From Cerioporus squamosus (taxonomy: Eukaryota > Basidiomycota > Agaricomycetes > Polyporales > Polyporaceae), in assembly GCA_022592435.1 (NCBI GenBank), contig JABYQS010000043.1:124001-188000 (forward strand): a stretch of DNA of 64,000 nucleotides. The letters run 5' to 3'. Under the pieces are notes generated by a model. The model was not told the origin of the DNA, ran no database searches, and saw only the letters and a list, made by a program, of their open reading frames with translations. How positions within the stretch are numbered: position 1 is the stretch's first letter; the number at the start of each line of letters is the position of its first letter. The translations under genes and the position numbers were made by a program. This document shows, piece after piece, positions 13,325 through 25,964 of this stretch.

Positions 13325-15643
13325 CTCGGCAACCAGCGGTACTGAATCCCGACGTTCATGTACGTTCTCCGTCTCATCTGCCGTCTCGAACTCTGCGGAT
13401 ATGCTCATGCCGCTCACTCCGCAGTTACACTATGCGTTTCATCTAATGCGCCCGCACTCCCTCCCTCGCCTCCTATGCAGCCACCACCTTATGCACCGGT
13501 GCACTCGGACGTTCGCGCTCTTTATCCATAAGGCTATTCCATGTTGTGCCTCTTTCCCGCTACGTCCCGCCCGCCATGCCCGTATTGCTCTGACATATCT
13601 TTATGCTGTCGAGACACCGGACTCTTTTTACCCGTCCCAGATATCCTGCATCCATATCCACATCCACATCCACATCCTAATCCTTCATCTGTAGATATTT
13701 GCATCTGTACAACGACCCTGCGCAAGCTGTTTTGTTCGGTGACTCGTGAGGCTCTCGGCCGTTCTCAGACTGGACCATGACACTTCCAATGTAGATTGTA
13801 TCATCCCTGTCGTTTGCTGCAATCTTATGTTGTGCTACTAGTAACATTCTCACATTTTGCACGTCTTCATTCCTCCGTTGATACGTTGTTAGTTGCGCAA
13901 CGGACTCACCTTCCGGTCGAACCCTCGAGGGTAGGATGATGCTTCGTATTTTAACATATGTGAGAACGTCCCGCCAACGTACTTATTGAGCGTTACCAGG
14001 CACATGCCTCGGAGCGATGCGCTCTTCTAACGGTACGTAGCTGTGCTTCTTCTAGGATAAGTTGCAGCTTGCTCTCGGGGACGCACAGGGCACTAGGCTC
14101 ACAATGCTGAGGCCTCGTGAGGCCTCCGTTCAAGTTCGCTGAAGCCCGCATCCCTTCGTGGAGTGACTGAGCGACACTATCAGCTTGCTGGCGGCGTCGC
14201 CCTCCATCCGCCCATCGATCACCTTCCGCGTTCGCTCTCTGTCGTGATGCACTCTCGTGAATCAGTGCGTGGCCATCCGAGGAAGCGGCGCTGGCTCAGT
14301 CAGTAGAAATCCGCCTCGCCCAACCTCGCCTCTATCTCTGTGTACCTCAGATCTACGAGGCGCTCAGTATTGACAATGAGACGGTAAGTGCACATCGATC
14401 ATATCTCGATGATTGTCTCCTCATACTCCTTCCTTGGATAGCTCGTAGACGAGGAGCGCCGGATAACAGGGATTCTCGTCGGCTTTCGCGCGGCCATGTT
14501 TCGGTTCCTCGCGAGACCTTGCTGCCTTTACATAGGAAGCTATGGTCATCCGTAAAAGCGCAAGGTACTTCTCGGACTGCAACGAAACCAAGCTAATGAG
14601 CTAATGCGCAGCGCGACCAGAGTGCACCCACAGAATGCCATCGAGATCAGCGCATGCGTCTATGGAGGTCCACAACTCTGACGTCAAACGTTCTGGAAAG
14701 TCAGGAACAATTCGTGAAGCAGTCCCTCGCCGGGCAATCCGGTTCCCTTGATCTACGAAGACCCACCTGGGCGCCGCAGCTGCCCATACTCGGGAATTCT
14801 CTCCTTCTCGGCTCCTCGGAGGCTTTGACCGCGAGAAGGAAGGAAGCTCCGGATCGCTTTGTGCGGCGTCGCATGAGCGAGACTCAAGCGAAAGTATATG
14901 CCAGACGAGCAATCAGTCAAAGTAAGTTCGCATGCTCATGTCGAAGATTGAAGCTTACAACGCGAGGTGTCGGTCGCTGGCTTTCCCCGACCACTGTCTA
15001 TTCGATGCGGGCAGGCTGCGGCGCATGTAGCTCTCATATCAAGCTGACGACATGAGTGGTCAGTGCTGCCGGCGTTTTGCCGAGTGGTCTGGAGGTCCTC
15101 GAGGCTGAGCGGCTGTGTCTCACGTAAGCCAATCGTACCTCGAGGATACCACTTTAGGACAATCTCAAGTACTCGTGTTAACGGCGTGTTCGTGGTGTCT
15201 GCAGAGCATTTCATGGCTCGCCCCAAGGTCAGTGACTCCCCCCGCTCTCTCCTGTGCCTATGGCTGTTCATCGTCCTCTCGCCGACCCCAGCATGAAATT
15301 TTCCCTGCGCTGCGCCTCTCGCATTCGTGGACGCTTTGCCCGCTTTCGTCCCGGAACACAGCCCCTTGCAACTTAATTCCGGGCTTTCGAGCAGCTTTTG
15401 CGCCGGAGGGGACCTTCATAATAGCTGGACGACAATATGCTTGGGCATATCCATGGGGCCGCCTGGTCATAGCCGGAACCTTAGCTTTGCTTTTCGCGTG
15501 AGTACCACGTGCGCATGGCACAGACGCATTCATATCCGACTCTTTCACTTTGTCCAGGACCTGACATATAAGCATCAGGCGCGCAGGGTACGCCAACAAT
15601 TGGCCTTTCCCTCTCTCCCTCCCCCCCTTCCCGCCTTTGAGTC
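13325..15643. other. Mostly intergenic, no confident gene
   Basis: Contains only overlapping medium-length open frames on both strands. The best are plus 14654-14940 and plus 15327-15500. They lack clear start, splice and stop structure. A short CCACAT microsatellite lies near 13652-13677. A small two-exon gene around 14640-15060 cannot be excluded. Confidence 0.35.
13652..13677. repeat. (CCACAT)n microsatellite
   Basis: About four imperfect copies of CCACAT/CCATAT in tandem, in a stretch without a supported gene. Low-complexity DNA of no evident function. Confidence 0.7.
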
Positions 15644-17338
15644 ATGGCTTCACGACGTGGTCGCTTCCGAAGTATGTCTTTTCACGCTTCTTGTTCGTCG
15701 TGCGTCGGACATTGACACCTTCTAGCTAAACTCTGCCGGAATTTCGCGCTCGGAAACTGTCCGCAGGGCGAGAAGTGCAACTACATCCATGCCTCTCCGG
15801 AATCAATCCAGACGAACAGTATCGGACCGTTACTTCAGACATCGGTCAGACCTTGGTCTATATCTCTTCCTTGAATGCATGGCTGACGGAAGCATCGACG
15901 TTCGACAGACCAGTCAGAGAAGCCAGGATGGCCCTCTATCTGCTATGACCCTCTCTCCTTCGCTTTGGCCAACGCTCTCTCCTGCGACCAACACGAGTTC
16001 CGAGCAGCCGACCTACAACTGGAGCAACTCTTCGAATGCGGGGCTTCCTTCGTCCCGGATCAAGTATCGTCCATTGTCCTGGCGCACTACGCTTTGCAGG
16101 CACTTCCTCAAGAACCGTGGTTGGTGTCCGCTAGGTGACGCATGCAACTAGTAAGTGCCACGACACCACCGTCGTCGAAGCTACTCACAGCCGTGCCTAA
16201 CAGCATCCACGATCTCACGCTGGCGGAGTACGCGAAGAACGATGTGCGCTTACATGGTCGCCGTGGAGAGCGCGGCAAGGCAGGTAGCAAGCACAGTCAC
16301 TGTTGGGCGTACGTCCAGGGTTTGTGCCACGTACAGGATTGCCAGTACCTGCACCCTGCTGCAGCCAACATGTGTGAGTGTATCCCACCGTCCTATCCGA
16401 TAAGTCCCTTGGGTGATTGACCTACTCATCGTGCAGTTTTTGCTCACACTCCGTGTCTCGCTTGGCCGAACTGTCGTCGGGGTCCGCTCTGTCCGTTTAA
16501 GCACCCCGAACCGTACATCTCGAACTCTCCCACGACGTCCCCGGCCGCTCTCCCTGCGATGCTGCAGTCAAATCTTCCCAGTCACGCCGACGCGGTCCCT
16601 CGTGGGGCGATGCAATACCAGGGTATGTTTTACTTCAACGTGCCCTCACAGGCTCCTCCGTCTCTCCCTCCTCCACCTCGTCTTCCACCGCCCCAGCAAG
16701 CTCCCACCATGCCGCCGCCGCAACCGCCTGTCATCTTCACAAACCCTTGGGAGGGATGGCAGATGCAGATACCCTACACGCCTGCGGCGATGACATACAC
16801 TCCTGTTGCCGTAACCGCTCCGGCATGGCCGACTATAGGCTTCAACGAGTCTAGCAACCCTCCGAACGTTCTGCCTCACTTCTCCCTATCCACATACGAA
16901 GATCCAGCTCTACCGCAGCCGACAGCGCCGGGATACGAAGATCCCGTTCCCCGGCAGGCGTACATGTCAAATTACACGTATCACCCGATCCCCGTCGAGG
17001 AAGCTCCGAAGCCGCGGTCGTTCTCGACGCCGAACGAAGAATTCCCATACGTGCCACCGAAGGAGCAGCGGAACAGGCACGCGAAGCGAGTAAGCGTGTC
17101 GCTGCAGAACAAGGAGGCGATGGACGCGCTCGGACTCGACAGCAGCTCGCACGGGAGGTTGCCGTGGCAGACACATTCCGATCGTCTCGCACGCAGGGTG
17201 AGTGCTTCAATGTGAAGCCTCGCTTCAGTCGTCATTCTTTTTGCTGACGGTGTATGCTCTACGCAGAGTTGGGCGCCGTCATCATCGTCAATCCGCGCCG
17301 CCCAGGCGACGCCGCCGCCCGTCATGTACGGGTTGTAG
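15644..17338 (+). CDS. CCCH-type zinc finger protein with four fingers
   Basis: Six exons: 15644-15671, 15726-15844, 15909-16150, 16204-16373, 16437-17197 and 17267-17338. Four CCCH fingers are visible, two of which depend on correct splicing. Finger 1 is CRNFALGNCPQGEKCNYIH (C-x7-C-x5-C-x3-H). Finger 2 is CRHFLKNRGWCPLGDACN, completed as YIH across an intron. Finger 3 is CWAYVQGLCHVQDCQYLH. Finger 4 is CLAWPNCRRGPLCPFKH. A long Pro/Gln/Ala-rich tail follows (about residues 215-470). Such fingers usually bind RNA, so a role in mRNA processing or stability is likely, but the family is inferred from the fingers alone. All intron phases agree with the fingers, which makes this one of the firmest models here. 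Confidence 0.82.
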
Positions 17339-18712
17339 GCCGCGCTCACCCCTCTACCCTTATCTGTTCATTTTGATCATGGGCTTTCGCGGGCGCGCTC
17401 GGATCCAGGAAGGCCGGACCATCTGTTTCATTCATCGGATACTGCTCGACTTCTGAATCGGATACCATAGTACTGTTTACCCCCGCTCACCTGATACACG
17501 ACCTTCACCGTTCTCGCATTCTCCTTCATCTTTCCTCTTTTCCATCTTCCCATTCCTTCGTTTTGGGTTATGTTACGAACCTCGCTCATTTCACGCACAA
17601 GCTCCTGTCTCGGGAACATCATTCCTCACTCACTGGCCTGGACTCGCACGTCGCGGTTGTACTATCCTCACTGTTGTAATCCCTGTACAACTCTGTACCG
17701 CTGTCGCATTCATACCATCATAATGATACCTCGTGTACCCTTTATCGTCCATTGCGTCGCTAACTGATAGCAGCTCCCGGAATACCCGGTTCCTTATGTT
17801 GAGTAGGATCGATGGATCCTGCCTCCGCGAGTCGCGAGAGTTCCTCGCGGTCCGTGTGGCCGGGGCACAAGGTTAACGTTTCATCTGGAACAATTGAGCG
17901 AAAGCGTTGCGAGCGGTTCGAGTTACCATATAAGACTCCTTCAAAGACTCACTATGCATGTCATCGGGTGAACGCTCCGAGTTGACGTATGATGCAGTGG
18001 TGAGCTGGTAAGTTCTCAACCTTTATTGTATGTCATCAGTGTCGCACTCTCTGCTATATCCAGGTAAGACAGAAATACTCGGGCAAACCTTCAAGAAGCG
18101 GGGTCGACCACGTACTCACAGTGTTGCCAGTGTTCCGGGCGGCGGCTAGTATAGCGCTCTGCGTCCGTCTATACCGGAGATCAAAGCGACTGTCATACAG
18201 TTCCGTCTGAAGGTGTATGTACCCATTCTCACTGCGTCGCCTTGAAAGTGAGGCTAGTCGACTCTCGCCTTGCTGGCGTCAAGTACCGACAGGCGATACT
18301 AGGTTTAGAGCAGGCCTCCTCGAAGATTGACTGCGTTCAAGGCTTCTCGCCCAAGACTGCTCCTACGTACCACACAGGATGACTAGCACTCTGAACGCTA
18401 CAGCACCGTCGTGAGTATCCGATGTGATTTCCTGAAGTACATAGCAGCGATCTCGCCCGCAATACAGCCTCCTTCGCCTCAACTCGGACGTCCTCTTTCA
18501 AATCCTACAGGAATTACGACCTCGCCGGCAGTTACGGGCTTTATCGGAGAGCTGCCAATATGTCCGGTTGCTCACCATGCCAGTGCTTTTCCGCAAATGC
18601 AGAGTGCGAAGGGGTATGCCTATAACATCAAGGTTCCTCCCAACTTCGTTGTGGCCTCATGTTCAGTGCGTATCAGCAACCGATCGTGTTAGCATGACAA
18701 GACGCTCACTCC
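17339..18712. other. Intergenic, no confident gene
   Basis: About 1.4 kb holding the 3' region of the CCCH gene and the 5' region of the F-box-family gene. A short open frame at 18411-18692 may be an upstream exon of the latter, but it shows no F-box motif. No RNA gene or repeat was seen. Confidence 0.35.
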
Positions 18713-20134
18713 ATGACACTTAGAAGTCTCCTGCTTGTCGACGCATGTCCTTCTAGGCACCCGAAGGAATCAAAGTACCGAACCGACAACTACGTCTACT
18801 CCCTACGATACAGCGATGATCCTCTGCTCTGTGGCGCCCTCGACGCCGAGGTGCTGAAGAGATCGTTACCCGCGATGCCCCGACTGAACTCCATCTCCGT
18901 CTCGCTCCCATGCAGAGAGGTGCATGGTATACGAGGCGACGTCGCTGCGGCTCTGCTTTCAGCGCCTCAGGTCCGCGACGTGTACATCTCGTTGTTTCTC
19001 TTCTGTCCTCGGCAATCTATGTCCGACGACTCGCTCCATGCTATCCCGCCGTTCACATTTTTCAAATACAGGAAAAATCCGTTTCACGTACCGCCCAGAG
19101 CACATCCGTCCGAGGTTGAGGCCGTACGTATGGTGGTAAGCAAGGTGCATGCAAGCCTGGAGGTGCTCAAGCTCCCGATGGAAACGATGCCTCTCGATGT
19201 CATGTTCGGGCTCTGCTGGCCTCAACTGCACCACCTCAACCTTCACGGAGACTCTCCACCTCAATACCCCATCCCGCTCATTGCCGTAATCTGTCGGATG
19301 CCGCAGTCGCGCATTCTCACCCTCGAGCTCACCATTCTCCCGAACATGAGCAGGCAGTGCATATGGCCCCCCAACTGGACCGTAGATGACGCGCTGCCGC
19401 AAATCGACGAACTGACCGTGGCGCACCCGCATCCCGAAGACCTTCTCTACACCCATCTTCCCAGCTCCATTCGCCGGCTCTCTCTGTGCTGCGCGCCGTG
19501 CTGCGCGCTGCAGCTGTGGTTTCCAGACGACTACAGGCGGTGGAAGTCGCCCCTCCCCTCTGCATCCGAGCTCCTTCGCATCCTATCCGGGTCGACGCTC
19601 CCACATCTCACCCACCTCGGCGTCGACTTCAACCCCGATGGGCGCGAGGAAGAGCTCATGCAGCACTTGTCCGACGCTCACCCCCACCTAAGTTCAATCG
19701 AACTGCACCGCGTGGGAGAGACCCCGCTCGCCTGGCCGGAGGGTATGCCCACAGTGGTAAGTGTGCGTTCTCTGCACCTGCGGCGCTGCACTGACCCCCA
19801 GGACCACTGGCAGAGCTTCATCACCCGCGCACTGTCGCAGCTCCGTCGCCTGCACAACGTTCGCTTGAACCTAAACGTCAGCTACAGCGGCGGGCCCTAC
19901 GATGACCGTGAATACCTACCGTGGCTGGGTGCACGGTCGCTGGAGACAGCGGAGAAGATCGGTCCCATGTTGGGTCCGTCTGTCACGCTCCTTTCTCTCT
20001 TGGCACCGACGTCGACTGGTGCAGAGTGGATTGAGTACCGCGTCTCGGCCACGGAGACTTCGGAGCGTATGGTCTCCGAAACCACTCATGCGAACGTACG
20101 TCGATCGAAAGCGTTCCCTGGCATGGTAAGATGA
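18713..20134 (+). CDS. F-box/LRR-like protein (large basidiomycete family), apparently intact
   Basis: A long frame of leucine-rich-repeat character, with repeated units such as LNSISVSLP, LEVLKLPME, LHHLNLHGD, ILTLELTIL, IRRLSLCC and LTHLGVDF. One 45-nt in-frame intron (19757-19801, GTAAGT...CCCCAG) is supported because a paralogue at 38060 has an intron at the same codon. The N-terminal F-box seen in the 36.7-kb paralogue is not visible here, so the first exon is probably missing. The 3' end may also be spliced (GTACGT donor near 20098), giving a stop near 20165. F-box/LRR proteins select substrates for SCF ubiquitin ligases; this lineage-specific group has many fast-evolving copies in Agaricomycetes. 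The specific substrate is unknown. Confidence 0.7.
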   Translation: MTLRSLLLVDACPSRHPKESKYRTDNYVYSLRYSDDPLLCGALDAEVLKRSLPAMPRLNSISVSLPCREVHGIRGDVAAALLSAPQVRDVYISLFLFCPRQSMSDDSLHAIPPFTFFKYRKNPFHVPPRAHPSEVEAVRMVVSKVHASLEVLKLPMETMPLDVMFGLCWPQLHHLNLHGDSPPQYPIPLIAVICRMPQSRILTLELTILPNMSRQCIWPPNWTVDDALPQIDELTVAHPHPEDLLYTHLPSSIRRLSLCCAPCCALQLWFPDDYRRWKSPLPSASELLRILSGSTLPHLTHLGVDFNPDGREEELMQHLSDAHPHLSSIELHRVGETPLAWPEGMPTVVSVRSLHLRRCTDPQDHWQSFITRALSQLRRLHNVRLNLNVSYSGGPYDDREYLPWLGARSLETAEKIGPMLGPSVTLLSLLAPTSTGAEWIEYRVSATETSERMVSETTHANVRRSKAFPGMVR

Positions 20135-20756
20135 GCTGACAGATACATAGACGTTCCATTTCTAGCCTGAAGCCTCAACATTGCGTACATGTACTGCTCG
20201 CCAATGAGCCCCACTGACGAGACCCTGAGACGACTATGCTTACCATAGTGTCTCCCGCCGTGTCTTGTAAATCCCGCGCGGTCTCACGAACACGCCAATT
20301 CACACCGTTTGTAGTCGGTTCGCAGCAAAGAGAGCAGAGATCCACGAGGGCCAATGAATACAAACGAGCCACGACGACGATACACAGTACACGAACGTAC
20401 AAATCCAGGACCACAAACGAGAAGAGATGTGAGACGTCAACTACAGGATATAGCGCGCCATCGCCCGACCCCCGAAATCCGGATAAGAGTCACGGTCGGT
20501 ACGGCGATGGCGCTGAAGTGAGTGAGGTGAGCAGATGTGAGGAGACGGGAGACGGCGTATATGAGGAGACGGATGTGCGAGCAGAGCGATGCGAGAGCAG
20601 GATGGATGGATTGCGAGGACGAGAGATGTATGTATGTAGGAGGAGAGAATTGTAAGATGCGACGAGATACTGTGCGGGAGATATCCAGGAAGGAGCCGCG
20701 AGGCCCGAGTTCCCCATGTCCGACTCCGTGGTCAGGTCGAGCCAGGCCACACACGC
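20135..20756. other. Convergent intergenic region
   Basis: Lies between the 3' ends of two convergent genes. It is purine-rich (GAGA/AGACGG runs near 20520-20660) and has only shadow reading frames. No feature was identified. Confidence 0.4.
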
Positions 20757-23180
20757 TCACCCAAGCGCATGGCTGAGCGTGACCGACCCCGGGACGAGGT
20801 GCGAGCGCACAAACTGCGCGAGCTCCGGGTTCGGGAACATGCCTATGCCGCCTGACGAGAACGGCGCCACGGGTACTGGGACTGGGACCGGAACCGGGTC
20901 TATGGGTGGCGGTACGGGTACGTACGCGTCCGCACTTGGGGCGGGCGATGGACTCGGAGGAGCGAAGAACGGCGCGCACCCGGGCGACTGGAGACACTGC
21001 AGGAACGTGGCGTGCCACGCGCACCCCGTCGGGCTAGGCGAACCAAGCGATGACAACGACGACGACGCCGATGAGATGCTGAGGTCCGGCGAGGGGGTGT
21101 GCGCGGGATAGTCCTGCATCGGCGAGAGCACGGCAGGGGAGTACGAAGCGACGGAAGTGGGCGCTGGGGATGGCGAGGGCGACATGGACTCGGCTCTGAG
21201 CGCGGGGTCGAGCCAGGACAAACACTCTTGTTGCTGGCCATACGCCTGCTCCATCTGCGGGACGACGCTCGCGGTCATCCCGAACGTCGTCGCGGTCGGG
21301 ACAGGCATCTGCACCTGCACCTGCACGTCTACCTGCATTGCGCTGTCATATCCAACAGCCATGCCCATCTCCATGCCTGCGGTCACCTGCATCCCGGGCT
21401 GCTGAAAGGGCAACTCCGGAGAGGGCGAGAAGTACTCCGAAGGCGGGCTCGAATGTGACGACCATGGCTGCGACACGAAGCGCATCGCAGCCGGGAGAGG
21501 CGGGCGCGCAGGGGCCGCCCAGTCCGCGCGACGCTGCTTGTCGACCGGGGTCCCGCGGCCCATGAACGGCACGCCGTTCCGACCGGTCTGCTCGGGGACC
21601 GCTTCGAGCGCGTAGACACGAATGGAAGAGAGCCGGGGAAGCTTGGGCGTGTCAGGGCCATGAGACCCGAACGGCGTGCTAGCTGTCCCGTCAAGAGCGA
21701 CAAGCGCGTCGTATGTCGGCGCATCGCTGTCCGAATCCGAGTCCAACAGCATATCGTCGTCGTCGTCGTCGTCGTCATCTTCGTCCGAGTCCCAGTCACT
21801 CGAGTAGCCTACGTCCATGTCGACATCGGCGTCCAGGCGTTCCTGAGTGCACGTCGAAGGCGTGTAGAGCTGGAACTCTGCCTGCGGCGCAGCTTGCACT
21901 GGTTTGGGGTCCGCGGCTTTGTCAGCGGGCGTCTGTCGACACGAGGCTTCTGCACGCAACACAGCATCGAAGACTTCGCGGTAGACGTCCTTCCTGTGGA
22001 ACAGGGTCGGACGGTCAGCTGAGAACGTCACAACGGCGAATGCAGGCACACAAAATTGTGAGCCGTAGAGCGTGTCTGCTCCCAGGATATGCCATAGGCA
22101 AACAACTGGGACAGGGCATGACAGAGAAGGAAGAAACAAGACGCACAGGTACTCGACTCGCTCCTGGCATGCGAGCTTCCACAGACTTTGGTCCGTTGTA
22201 TCCGGTCTGCGGTCACGAGAAGGGTGGGGGAGGCGATAGAGCGTAGTAATCGTAGGAGCTACCGGATCTTCGGGCTCTGCGAGGTCCAAAGCGCATGCTC
22301 TCGATGCACTGACGTCGGGAGGAGTAACGTCCGTGCTGACCTCCTCCGAAGGCGCAGCAGCTTGCAGACGCAGTGCGAGTGGACGCTCAGAAGCGGCCTT
22401 CTCGTCAGCCCGAGAGTTGTGGGTGGCATCCGTCGGACTGCGTCGCGCTCAATCGCCGGTAACCACGATGACAACCAAACGGAACTCACCTGGGGGAGCT
22501 TGACTGCGGGTTGCAGGTCGCGATGGACGATTGAGGGGTCAGCAGGCGGCCCTCCTACGCAGCAGTGCGCTCAGACTCAAACAGACATCACACCGGACAG
22601 GCACGAATTCACTCACAGTACTCGCACGATGGAGACGTTCCCGGCTTCCCGACCAATCCTCGATCTTACGTCCCGACGATGCATCGACGGCGGGATTCTC
22701 CTTGCCAGGACGAGAGGTGAGCAGTCGCTGCCGCTTAGCATATCGAAGCTGCCGCGGGGTCTGAACCTCGTCGTCTGCGTCTGATGGACGGGGAACGAGT
22801 TCATATGCCGGGCGTGCAGGGCGATCGCCGTGATCAGGCGAGTTGGGCGACCGTTTGCGCTTGGTGCCTGCTCGGATCGACAAGGACGGGGACGCTTGTG
22901 AAGCAGATGCGGGTGCTTTCTTCCGCGAAAGGGTTCGTGTTCTGGAAGAAGAGGGGGCTGTGCTCGCAGCGGAAGTCTTGTGGGCAGGGACGAGGGCAGG
23001 CTGGGTGGCAGCGAGTGGGAGATCGGCGCCACGGCTGCGGGAGAGGGTGCGGCGAGTTACGGCAGTCTGTGTGTGGGTAAGGACGCAGGAAGGACGGGGA
23101 AGGTTCGTCTGACGGCGCACGCGGATGCGAGGAGAGCGCCTGGGGCCGTCGACAGGCGTTGGGTGCATGACGAGCGCCAT
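20757..23180 (-). CDS. Unknown low-complexity acidic protein
   Basis: Multi-exon minus-strand gene. The 5' exon starts at ATG 23180 (MALVMHPTPVDGPRRSPRI). It encodes a basic Ser/Arg/Pro-rich segment with nuclear-type clusters (TKRKRSPNSP, YAKRQRLL) and ends at a GTGAGT donor near 22631. Middle exons run through 22440-22150 (EPEDPVAPTITTLYRLPHP...). The 3' exon (to 20757) carries an uninterrupted Asp run of about nine, a Ser/Pro-rich region, and a PVPVPVPVPV stretch made by a GGGACC-type DNA repeat. It looks like a nuclear, intrinsically disordered protein. No catalytic domain is visible, and the function is unknown. The continuous frame through 22150-21990 probably includes an intron of about 160 nt. 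Confidence 0.5.
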
Positions 23181-25964
23181 GATGTGCGGAGGAGGCCTCG
23201 AGTGGGCGATGTCGGGGCTGGGGCGTTGCTGGCTTGCCGGGGACAGGCTCGGGCACACGCAGCTGTGGGGAAGCCATGGCGATGGACACGGTGAGTACGG
23301 CAGCGACGGGGCGAGAGAGGAAAGGATGTTACATTGGATATATTGGGCGTGGGCGGGGCGGGCGTGTTTGAAGTGGCCCTATTGAGATGGCACGGAAGGG
23401 CCGAGAGGATGGAGACGGAAGCGGACGAATTAGAGTGTCAGTTCGAGATCGGATATCGATGATGCTCGTTCCGACAATGGGGGGAAGCTGCAGTCAGGAG
23501 GCAACAATTTCCATCTCTGCGCCCGCACACACGCCACGTAAGCCCCCGCACGCGCGCTTGCCCACTCCGAGCCCGGCCCTAAACATGCACGTGTTCGCGC
23601 ACGGACCATCTCTAGCACGAATGGGGTTTACGAGCGTACTTGCGCCGAATTCACTGTCAGACCGTGTCCGCAGAGAACCCAGGAGGAGCATCCTCGTGCG
23701 CTCGAGAACGGGTTGCGCGAGCGCGGCGATCGCAACCACGATCTCGCCCGCCTGCCGGTAAGCCACATCTCCACCATCCACCTGCTCGTTATGGAAAGCG
23801 CTGTAGAAACGCTGACACTCCTATTCATCAAGATCTCTCTCGGTTATAAGTATTGTGTCGCTCGAGGACCGAATCCACTACCTGTATCGGCATCTTGTTC
23901 CTAATCCGAGACATCGTTCGCTCTCCGGGACTTGTAAGGAATTGCCTGGAACTGCCCGACCCTTCCGCGCCGCGACACAACTCGTCTGCGCGTACACCGG
24001 GCCAGCATACCCGCGGCCCATGATCCACCCTTCATTGAACTGCGCCAACCCCATGGTACTCCCTTGGGCTCTGCCAGCGGCCGATCCAGCGTGTCAGCGT
24101 GACCGGTTATTCTCCGTGAGTACGTACCTGACTCGGTGTCTGGTACCAGCCCGGTCTAGCTCGCCATTTTTGACATTTATCGCATCCGCAGCCACGACTC
24201 CCTCATTCAGCCGTTCTGCACTCAATGGAGTCCAGTCTCTGATCGAACACGCAGCGCGCTCCGAGCCCGTCATACTCGACGCTCAACGCTGACACTCATC
24301 CAAGTCCGGATAGTACGTGCCTGATGGAATGGAGATTCGAGAGGTGCGCGAAAGCTAATCCATATTCGGTGGTTTGCATTGCTTATGCGAGTCTCTGGTA
24401 CTCCCCCTGGACATGAGCAAGCAGGCCTTCTGCGCCGACCCCAGCGCCCCAGGCTCTCCACCGAACCTGTTGCTTCAGTCTGCCAGTGTGCTGGAGTCCC
24501 ACACGGCTTGCAATGGCCCAGTCTCGGGGTCATGGCGCTCGTCCTGCCATCGGGAAACTCGAAGCTCGAAGGGTGCCATGCCAGCCTGCGCTCACCCGCG
24601 GCGACGTGATACTGTTCGCAGCATCCCGGATGAGCACGCATGTCAAAACCTCGACGCCTGATCAAACATTCTCCGGGGGGCGACAGTCTCCTCTGGCTGT
24701 GCGAAGGTCGACGGTGGATCATAGCAGGTACGTAAGTGCACACGATCAGCGTTGACCTTGCTAAGTTGCTTCCTCTGTGCTTCCTCTGATCATCCATCAC
24801 CAGACACTGCATGCTGGCTACTTCTTTTAGACGTCGCAACATGCTGGCGCCGCGCGACGGCGTGGTCGTATGCTGCTTCCACTCGAGTACGAGGCCGACT
24901 CAGCGGCCAGCTTCTGTCATGTGGCGCAGGGCGTGCGAGTACCATCGAAGCGCAACGATGTGGGCCAGCGGCACTGCATGAACGCGCCTCCGTGTCGGAA
25001 GAGACGGATATACGTACCCTCTCTACCTCGCCTGGATGGAAGTCGTGGTGTTTAGTTTTCGGGGGTGTCAAGAGCAAGCCCGACCATCGTCGAGGGCATG
25101 TGCGGTACGTCCACGCACCTCTTCTGTGCCTGTGCCCTGACACTGATAGAACGATATACCTGCCCGTCATCCCGGCAGCTCGTGCCCAGGTGATGATGGA
25201 AACAACGATTGCCTACCTCGTCACGTCCATAGCGCCATGCAGTCCACCCTCACAAGTGTCACCCGACGCAGCACCCATTTTCTGCCAGCTCCTGTGCCTT
25301 CCCCACGCCGTGTGAGCATCGCCGAAGCTCTTCCAAATCACCGAACTCGAAGCCGCAGCGTGCCATGTAATCGCGCGTTCGTACCACGCCCGCTCGTGCG
25401 ATCGGTTTGGATCTTGACTCGCGGATGTCAATGGCTCTGTTGATGGTGCAGTATGAAGACGAAGACCGTCTCCCGTCAGATCTCCCATCTTGCTGCCTCC
25501 CGTCTCGCCGCCCAAATGCACGAGTTTCCGCTGGTCAGACGGGGACGACCCGCAGGTCGTCTCCGCACTCTCCTCTTGTCCGCTCGAGACCCGGATCGAT
25601 TCGCGAGTCTTCTACGGGTAGTCCGGCGCCACCTCCAGCCTTACTCGCGAAACTTGACGTGCAGCGAGTTCACTGCACCTCCTTGGCCTGCGCAACGCTT
25701 CAGTACCGCTCAGTCCATGCAAGCGACGTTGCCCCACATGGTGTCACTCGGGTTCCTAGACGCGTCAAGCAGGATCAGACGTCGCCGCCTCCAGTGACGG
25801 AGCGGGCGATTCGTCCTGGCGGCCGCGGCGCCCGGACGAACGCCGCATGCGCTTGCGACCGGGCTTTGGTTTCGGAAGCAAGGAGCTGCGCTAGCGACGG
25901 TATAGCGCAGCGGTCTGCGCGGCTTGCAGTATGGCCGCGTTTGCGAAGGGGCGTCCTGTATGTT
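23181..25964. other. Unresolved region, no confident gene
   Basis: About 2.8 kb with coding-like but unconnected fragments: plus 23855-24292, minus 24842-24270, plus 25407-25982 and minus 25521-25213. None has a recognisable domain, and strand assignments conflict. Decayed genes are more likely than intact ones. Confidence 0.3.

Noticed and set aside
20880..20910. GGGACC-type repeat as an independent satellite
   Set aside because: It is in frame within a coding exon and encodes the Pro-Val repeat of the 20.8-23.2 kb gene.
24270..24842. Minus-strand 190-codon frame as a zinc-binding protein (several Cys)
   Set aside because: The cysteines follow no known pattern, the frame crosses likely non-coding sequence, and the plus strand has equally good frames.
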